This document shows, in pieces, positions 1 through 6,000 of a DNA stretch of 6,649 nucleotides; the first letter of the stretch is position 1; each line of letters starts with the position of its first letter. The notes below the pieces were generated by a model. That model was not told the DNA's origin. It made no database searches and saw nothing but the letters and a program-made list of their open reading frames with translations. This DNA is from Thermoanaerobaculia bacterium (GTDB lineage Bacteria > Acidobacteriota > Thermoanaerobaculia > Multivoradales > UBA5704). A program made the translations under genes and the position numbers. Location of the stretch: NCBI GenBank assembly GCA_030150965.1, contig JASLEW010000917.1, positions 1-6,649 on the forward strand, read 5' to 3'.

Positions 1-1
1 C

Positions 2-3000
2 GCGGTGCCGCCGGGAGAGATGGCGGCGGAGCCGTGCCTGCACGAGCTGTTCGAGCGCCAGGCGGCGCGGATCCCCGACGCGGTGGCGGTGGCCGGCGAC
101 CGCGGGCACCTGAGCTACGCCGAGCTGGACCGCCGGGCCGATCTCCTGGCCCGCTTCCTGCGCGGCGCCGGCGCCGGCCCCGAAACCGCGGTGGGCCTCC
201 TCGCCTCGCGCACGCCGGCCATGGTGACCGCGATCCTCGGCGTGCTCAAGGCGGGCGCCGTCCACGTGCCGTTCGATCCGGCCTACCCGGAGGAGCGCCT
301 GGCCTTCCTGGCCGCCGACTCGCGCGCCGCGGTGATCCTGACCGAGGCGGCGGTCGCCGCGCGGCTGCCGGCGCTGCCGGAGGCGGTGCGGGTGGTCCGC
401 CTGGACGCCGGCTGGCCGGAGATCGCCGCACATCCTCATCGTCCGCGGCGTTCTCAAGGGCCCGCGGGGTCTCCGGGATCGGCGGGATCTTCAGGGTTGG
501 CGGAACCTCCGGAATGGGAGGGATCGGCGGGATCGGCGGCGTCGGCGGCGTCGGTGGGCTTGGCAAGATCGGCGGAATTGGCGGGATCGGCGGGAACTCC
601 GGGATCGGCGGGATCTCCGGGATCTCTGGGATCTCTGGGATCTCCGGGGTCGGCGGGATCTCCGGGATCGGCGGGATTGGCGGGATCTCTGGGATCTCCG
701 GGATCTCAGGGATCGGCGGGATCTCAAGGATCGGCGGGACTGCTGGGGTCGCCAGCTCCCGCGCCGCCGGCCGCCACCCGCCTTCTGCCTGAGAATGCGG
801 CCTACATCACCTACACCTCCGGCTCGACCGGCAGGCCCAAGGGGGTCGTCATCACCCATCGCTCGGCGGTGGAGTTCGCGCTGAGCCTGGCGGGCAGCCT
901 GAAACTCGATGCGACGGAGCGGGTGCTGCAGTTCGCCGCGCTCAGCTTCGACCTCACCATCGAGGAGATCTTCCCCACGCTCGCGGTGGGCGGCCAGGTG
1001 GTGCTGCGCGATCCGGCCGAGCTCGCCACCACCCACGGCCTGATGCGGGCGCTGGCCGAGGAGGCGGTCACCACCCTCGAGCTGCCGACGGCCTACTGGC
1101 ACGACTGGGTGTTCGAGCTGCGGCGCACCGGGGAGCGGCTGCCGCCGAGCCTGCGGCGCCTGCTCACCGGCACCGAGACCGTGCTGCCCGAGCGGGTGGA
1201 CGCCTGGCGGACACTGGGCGTGCCCCTGGTCCACGTCTTCGGCGTCACCGAGGTGACGATCAACTCGACCCTGCACGTCGTGCCACCGGCGGCGGCCGAC
1301 CTGCCGGCGGCGGCCGACCTGCCGGTGAGGTCCGATCTGCCGGTTGGGGCCGATCTGCCGGCGGGGGCCGACCTGCCGTCAGCGGCCGACCTGCCGGTGG
1401 GGGCCGACCTGCCGGCAGCAGCCGATCTGCCGGCGGTGGCGCCCGGCCGGGGACACCGCGACGGCCGGGAGAGCCGCGGCGAGCGGCAGCCGCGGCCGGC
1501 CGCGGCTCCCCTGCCGGTCGGCCGGCCCACGGGCGGCCATCGAGTGTACGTGGTGGACGACGAGCTGCGCCCGCTGCCGCTCGGGGTCACGGGCGAGGTG
1601 GCCCTGGGAGGCGTGGGCCTGGCGCGCGGCTACCTGGGGCGGCCCGATCTGACCGCGGCCAGGTTCGTGCCCAACCCGTTCGCCGATCTGGCCGGTGGCC
1701 CCGCTTCCGCCGCCCCCGTGCCTCTTGCCGGGGCGCCGGGCGAGCGGCTCTACCGCACCGGCGACCTGGCGCGCTGGCTGCCCGACGGCAACCTGGTCTT
1801 CCTCGGCCGCCGCGACCGGCAGGTGAAGGTGCGGGGCTTCCGCATCGAGCTGGGGGAGATCGAGACGGCGCTGGCGGCGCTCCCCGGGGTCCGCGAGGCG
1901 GTGGTCGAGGCGCGCCGCCACGCCTCCGGCGCCGGCGACCAGCGGCTCACCGCCTACGTGGTCGCCGAGCCGGGGGCGGCCCTGCCGCCGTCCGCGCTGC
2001 GGACGCGGCTCGCCGCCGCCCTGCCCGCCCACATGGTGCCGTCGTACATCGTGCCGCTGCCGGCCCTGCCGCTGCTCGCCAACGGCAAGGTGGACCGGCG
2101 GGCGCTGCCGCCACCCGAGGAGGTGGGCGCCGCCGCCGGTGCGGCCCATGCCGCCCCGGGCGGCCATCCCGGCGATGCCGGCGCCGCCGGCCGGGAGGAC
2201 GCGCCGCGGACGCCGGCCGAGGAGGTGCTGGCCGCCGCGTGGAGCGATCTCCTGGGCGTCGAGCGGGTGGGGCGCGACGACGATTTCTTCGCCCGGGGCG
2301 GCCACTCGCTCCTGGCCACGCAGCTGATGTCGCGGGTGCGCGCCGCCTTCGGCGTCGAGCTGCCGCTGCGCTCCCTGTTCGAGCAGCCGACGGTCGGCGG
2401 CCTGGCGCGGACGATCGAGGAGATGGTGCGCTCCGCTCGCGAGGGCCGCAGCAGCGCCGGCCTGGCGCCGCCGCCCCTGGTGCGGCTGCCGTGTCCAGGG
2501 GACCTGCCGGAGGTGAGGCGGCCCGCCGGGAGCACCGCGGCGGGTGGACAGCACGACAGCCGGCCGCGGGCCGCCGCCGCCGGCCTGCCGCTCTCCTTCG
2601 CCCAGCAGCGCCTCTGGTTCCTGCACCAGATGGACCCGGCGAGCACCGCCTACAACATGCCGATGCCGCTGCGCCTCCGCGGCACCCTCGACGTGGCGGC
2701 GCTCGCCGGCGCGCTCGGCCACGTCGTCGCCCGCCACGAGGTGCTGCGCACCCGCTTCGCCGCGGTGGACGGGCTGCCGCTGCAGCTCGTCGATCCGCCG
2801 CGGCCGCCGCGCCTGCCGGTGGCCGACCTGACGGGCCTGCCGGCGGCGCTGCGGGAGGCCGAGGCAGGGCGCCTGGAGCTGGCCGAGTCGCTGCGGCCGT
2901 TCGACCTGGAGCGCGGGCCGCTGCTGCGCGCGGCGCTGCTGCTCCTCGCCGCGGACGACCGGGTGGCGCTCTTCACCCTGCATCACATCGTCAGCGACGG

Positions 3001-6000
3001 CTGGTCCAACGGCATCCTGGTGCGGGAGCTGTCGGCCGCCTACGCGGCGCTCGCCGTCGCCGGCGGCCCGGCCGTGCCGCGGCTGCCCGAGCTGCCGGTG
3101 CAGTACGCCGATTTCGCCGCCTGGCAGCGCGGCTGGCTGACCGGCGAGGTGCTGGAGCGGGCGCTCGGCTTCTGGCGGCGGCAGCTGGCCGGCGCGCCGG
3201 CGGTGCTGGCGCTGCCCTTCGACCGCCCGCGCCCGCCGGTGCAGCGCATCCGCGGCGCCGAGTGCGCGATCGCGTTGCCGCCGCCGCTCGCCACGGCGCT
3301 GCGCGGTCTCGCCCGCGGCCACGGGGCGACGCTCTTCATGACCCTGCTGACCGGCTTCCAGGTGCTCCTCGGCCGCCTCGCCGGCCAGGACGACGTGGTC
3401 ACCGGCACGCCGATCGCCGGCCGCAACCGGCTGGAGACCGAGAACCTGATCGGTTTCTTCGTCAACCTCCTGGCGCTGCGGCTGGACCTCTCCGCGGACC
3501 TCCCCTTCGGCAGGCTCCTGGCGCAGGTCACCACCCAGACGCTCGCCGCCTACGCCCAGCAGGACCTGCCGTTCGAGAAGCTGGTCGAGGAGCTGGTGCC
3601 CGAGCGCCATCTCGGCCATCACCCGCTGTTCCAGGTGCTCTTCGGCCATCAGGGCGGCGCCTTCCCCGCGCTGGAGCTGCCCGGCCTCCGCTGGAGCTTC
3701 TACCGCGCTACCCGCGACACGGCGAAGTTCGACCTCACCCTGGCGCTCGACGAGACCGCCGGCGAAGGCGGCGGCATCAGCCTCGCGGGCGCCCTGGAAT
3801 ACAACCGCGATCTCTTCGACCGCGCGACCGTCGAACGCCTTGCCGCGTGCTACCTGCGGCTGCTGTCCGCCGCCGCCGCCGATCCGCAGCGGCCGGTCTT
3901 CGACCTGCCGCTCCTCGCGCCGGCCGAGCGGCACCAGCTGGCGATCGAGTGGAACGACACCGCGTCGCCCTTCCCCCGCCAGGCCGGGCTCGCCGCGCTC
4001 TTCGCCCGCCAGGCCGCCGCCACGCCGCGCCTGACCGCCTGGCAGCTCGGCGCCGAGGAGCTGTCCTACGAGGAGCTCGACCGCCGCTCCAACCGCCTCG
4101 CCCGCCGGCTGCGCCGCCATGGCGCCGCGGCGGGCAGCCTGGTGGGGCTGTGCGTCGAGCGCTCCGGCGCGCTGCCCATGGCGATGCTCGGCATCCTCAA
4201 GGCCGGCGCCGCCTACCTGCCGCTCGATCCCGGCTATCCGCGCGAGCGGCTGGCGCTGATGCTGGCCGACAGCGGGGCCGCGCTGCTCGTCACCCAGGAG
4301 CGGCTGGTGCCGCGGCTGCCGGCGGCCGGGGAGAGCGGCGTGGCCGTGCTGTGCCTCGACGCCGGCTCAACGGCCGGCGCTCACCCGGCCGGCGCCGCCC
4401 GGCCCGCCGCGTTCGACGGCGACGGCAGCGGCAGCAGCGCCCCGGCTGAGAGGACTGAAAGGGCCGAGGGGGCCGAGAGCGCCGAGAGAGCCGAAGGGGC
4501 TGAGAGAGCCGAGGGGGCCGAGGCGACCGGGCGGGCCGCGAGCGCCGAGCGGGCTGAGAGAGCTGAGAGGACCGATTTGGCTGAGAGGACCGGGGGGGCT
4601 GAGAGGGCCGACAGGGCTGAGAGGGCTGAGAGAGCCGAGAACGCTGAGCGGGCCGAGGGAGCTGACAGGGCCGAGAGCGCCGCGAGGGCCGAGGGAGCGG
4701 ACAAGGCTGAGGATGCGACGGATGCCGCCGCCGAGAGCGAGGCGCCGCTCGACCTCTCGCCCGCGGCGGGCGACGCCCTGGCCTACGTCATCTACACCTC
4801 GGGCTCGACCGGCCGGCCCAAGGGGGTCGCCGTGCCGCAGCGCGCGGTCGTGCGCCTGGTGATGGCGACCGATTACGTGGCGCTCGGCCCCGGCGAGCGC
4901 ATCGCACAGCTGTCGAACGTCTCCTTCGACGCCGCGACCTTCGAGGTCTGGGGCGCGCTCCTCCATGGCGGCACCCTGGTGGGCGTGCCGCCGGAGACGC
5001 TCCTTGCCCCGGCCGAGCTGGCGCGCTTCCTGGCCGGGCAGCGCATCGGCACGCTCTTCCTCACCACGGCGCTGTTCAACCAGGTGGCGCAGCAAGAGCC
5101 GGCGGCCTTCGCCGCGGCGCGCCAGGTGCTCTTCGGCGGTGAGGCGGTGGACCCGGCGGCGGTGCGGCGGGTGCTCCAGGCCGGTCCGCCGCGGCGCCTG
5201 CTGCACGTCTACGGCCCGACCGAGAACACCACCTTCAGCACCTGGTCCGCGGTGACCGAGGTGGCGGCCGACGCCTGGGCGGTGCCGATCGGGCGGCCGA
5301 TCGCCGGCACCACCGCCCACGTGCTGGATGCGCGGCTGCGCCCCGTTCCCGTGGGGGTGACCGGCGAGCTCTACCTGGGAGGCGAGGGGCTTGCCGACGG
5401 CTACCTGCACCGGCCCGAGCTGACGGCGGAGCGCTTCGTCGAGATCCCCGCGGCGCTCGGCGCGGCCGGCGCCGGACGCCTCTACCGCACCGGCGACCTG
5501 GTGCGGCGGCTCGCCGACGGCAGCCTGGAGTTCCGCGGTCGCGGCGACCAGCAGATCAAGCTGCGCGGCTTCCGCATCGAGCCGGGCGAGATCGAGGCGG
5601 CGCTGGCGGCGCTGCCCGCCGTGGCCGAGGCGGCGGTGGTGCTGCGCGACGACCTCCCCGGCGGCCGTGGCCTGGTCGCCTACGTGGTGCCTGCGGCGCG
5701 CGCAGCCGCACCGTCCGGCGCCGCGGCGGCCCCTCCTCTCCCGGCCGCCGCCGTGCCCCCTCTCGCGGACACGGCCTCCCCGGCGCCCGGCGGCGCCATG
5801 CTACCGACCGCGCCGCCCGCAGCGATCGAACCGGCCACGCCGGCCGCACCGACAATGCCGGCCACGCCGGCCGAGCTGCGCCGGGCGCTCGGCGCGCAGC
5901 TGCCGGAATACATGGTGCCGGCGCACTTCGTCAACTTGGAGGCGCTGCCGCTCACCCCCAACGGCAAGGTGGACCGGCGGTGGCTGGCCACCGCGGGGCC

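Larger units (their letters stand above)
35..2101 (+). other. Adenylation domain A1, enlarged by two repeat inserts
   Basis: This domain activates the first amino acid of the window with ATP. It runs from LHELFERQAARIPDAVAV to NGKVDRR (residues 694-700, catalytic Lys 696). Visible cores are a2 LKAGAVHVPFDPAYPEERL (82-100), a3 YTSGSTGRPKG (271-281), a4 SFDLTIEEIF (from 315), a5 as FGVTE rather than the usual YGPTE (E417), a6 GEVALGGVGLARGYL (from 531), a7 YRTGD (D588), a8 RGFRIELGEIE (ending at 621) and a9 LPAHMVP (674-680). Aligning by eye to GrsA PheA gives pocket residues D317, L318, E321, E360, L388, G390, V412, I420, N421 plus K696. I do not know a substrate for this code. The two glutamates suggest a polar or basic side chain. 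At about 690 residues the domain is well over the usual 500 or so, because of inserts between a2 and a3 and between a5 and a6. A slightly long loop, ADLAGGPASAAPVPLAGAPG, also precedes a7. Confidence 0.95.
3962..5980 (+). other. Adenylation domain A2, predicted Ile/Val, enlarged by two inserts
   Basis: This domain activates the second amino acid. It begins after the usual EWNDT junction and runs to NGKVDRR (residues 1987-1993, catalytic Lys 1989). Cores are a2 LKAGAAYLPLDPGYPRERL (1399-1417), a3 YTSGSTGRPKG (1598-1608), a4 SFDAATFEVW (from 1641), a5 YGPTE (E1741), a6 GELYLGGEGLADGYL (from 1788), a7 YRTGD, a8 RGFRIEPGEIE (ending at 1865, with Pro where Leu is usual) and a9 LPEYMVP (1967-1973). 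The pocket code aligned by eye to GrsA is D1643, A1644, F1647, F1686, L1710, G1712, V1736, T1744, F1745 and K1989, that is DAFFLGVTFK. This belongs to the branched aliphatic class known for Ile and Val. The domain is about 150-170 residues longer than usual because of inserts between a2 and a3 and between a8 and a9. Confidence 0.95.

Noticed and set aside
430..790. An intein or embedded auxiliary domain such as a methyltransferase between a2 and a3
   Set aside because: The inserted residues are almost all Gly, Ser, Ala, Pro and Leu with no intein splice-junction residues or SAM-binding motif, and they are too low in complexity to fold as such a domain.
466..790. A frameshift or pseudogene at the repeat
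   Set aside because: The frame before (FERQAARIPDAVAV) and after (YITYTSGSTGRPKG) the repeat is the same, with no stop between them. The other three inserts also keep the frame.
34..792. A protein ending in Gly-Ile-Gly/Ser repeats, resembling a glycine-rich structural protein
   Set aside because: The same bases code the A1 domain in the true frame, with clear cores on both sides of the repeat. The Gly-Ile reading is a shifted frame that stops at 790-792.
466..1438. CRISPR array or transposon terminal repeats
   Set aside because: Units are 9 or 18 bp and contiguous, with no spacers, no target-site duplications and no inverted ends, and they are translated within the NRPS frame.
1379..4120. 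A 913-codon open frame on the - strand
   Set aside because: It lies antisense to T1, C1 and parts of A1 and A2, is rich in Arg, Gly, Ala and Gln, and shows no recognisable domain. Long antisense frames are expected in GC-rich coding DNA with few A/T-containing stop codons.
2239..4449. A 736-codon open frame on the + strand in a different frame
   Set aside because: It is an out-of-frame reading of T1-C1-A2, is mostly Arg/Ala/Pro, and contains none of the NRPS motifs, which are all intact in the frame starting at base 2.
4445..4723. G-quadruplex or transcription pausing element in the purine-rich repeat
   Set aside because: There are scattered G-runs, including GGGGGGG near 4591, but no regular four-run G3 pattern that stands out from the background of this GC-rich DNA.
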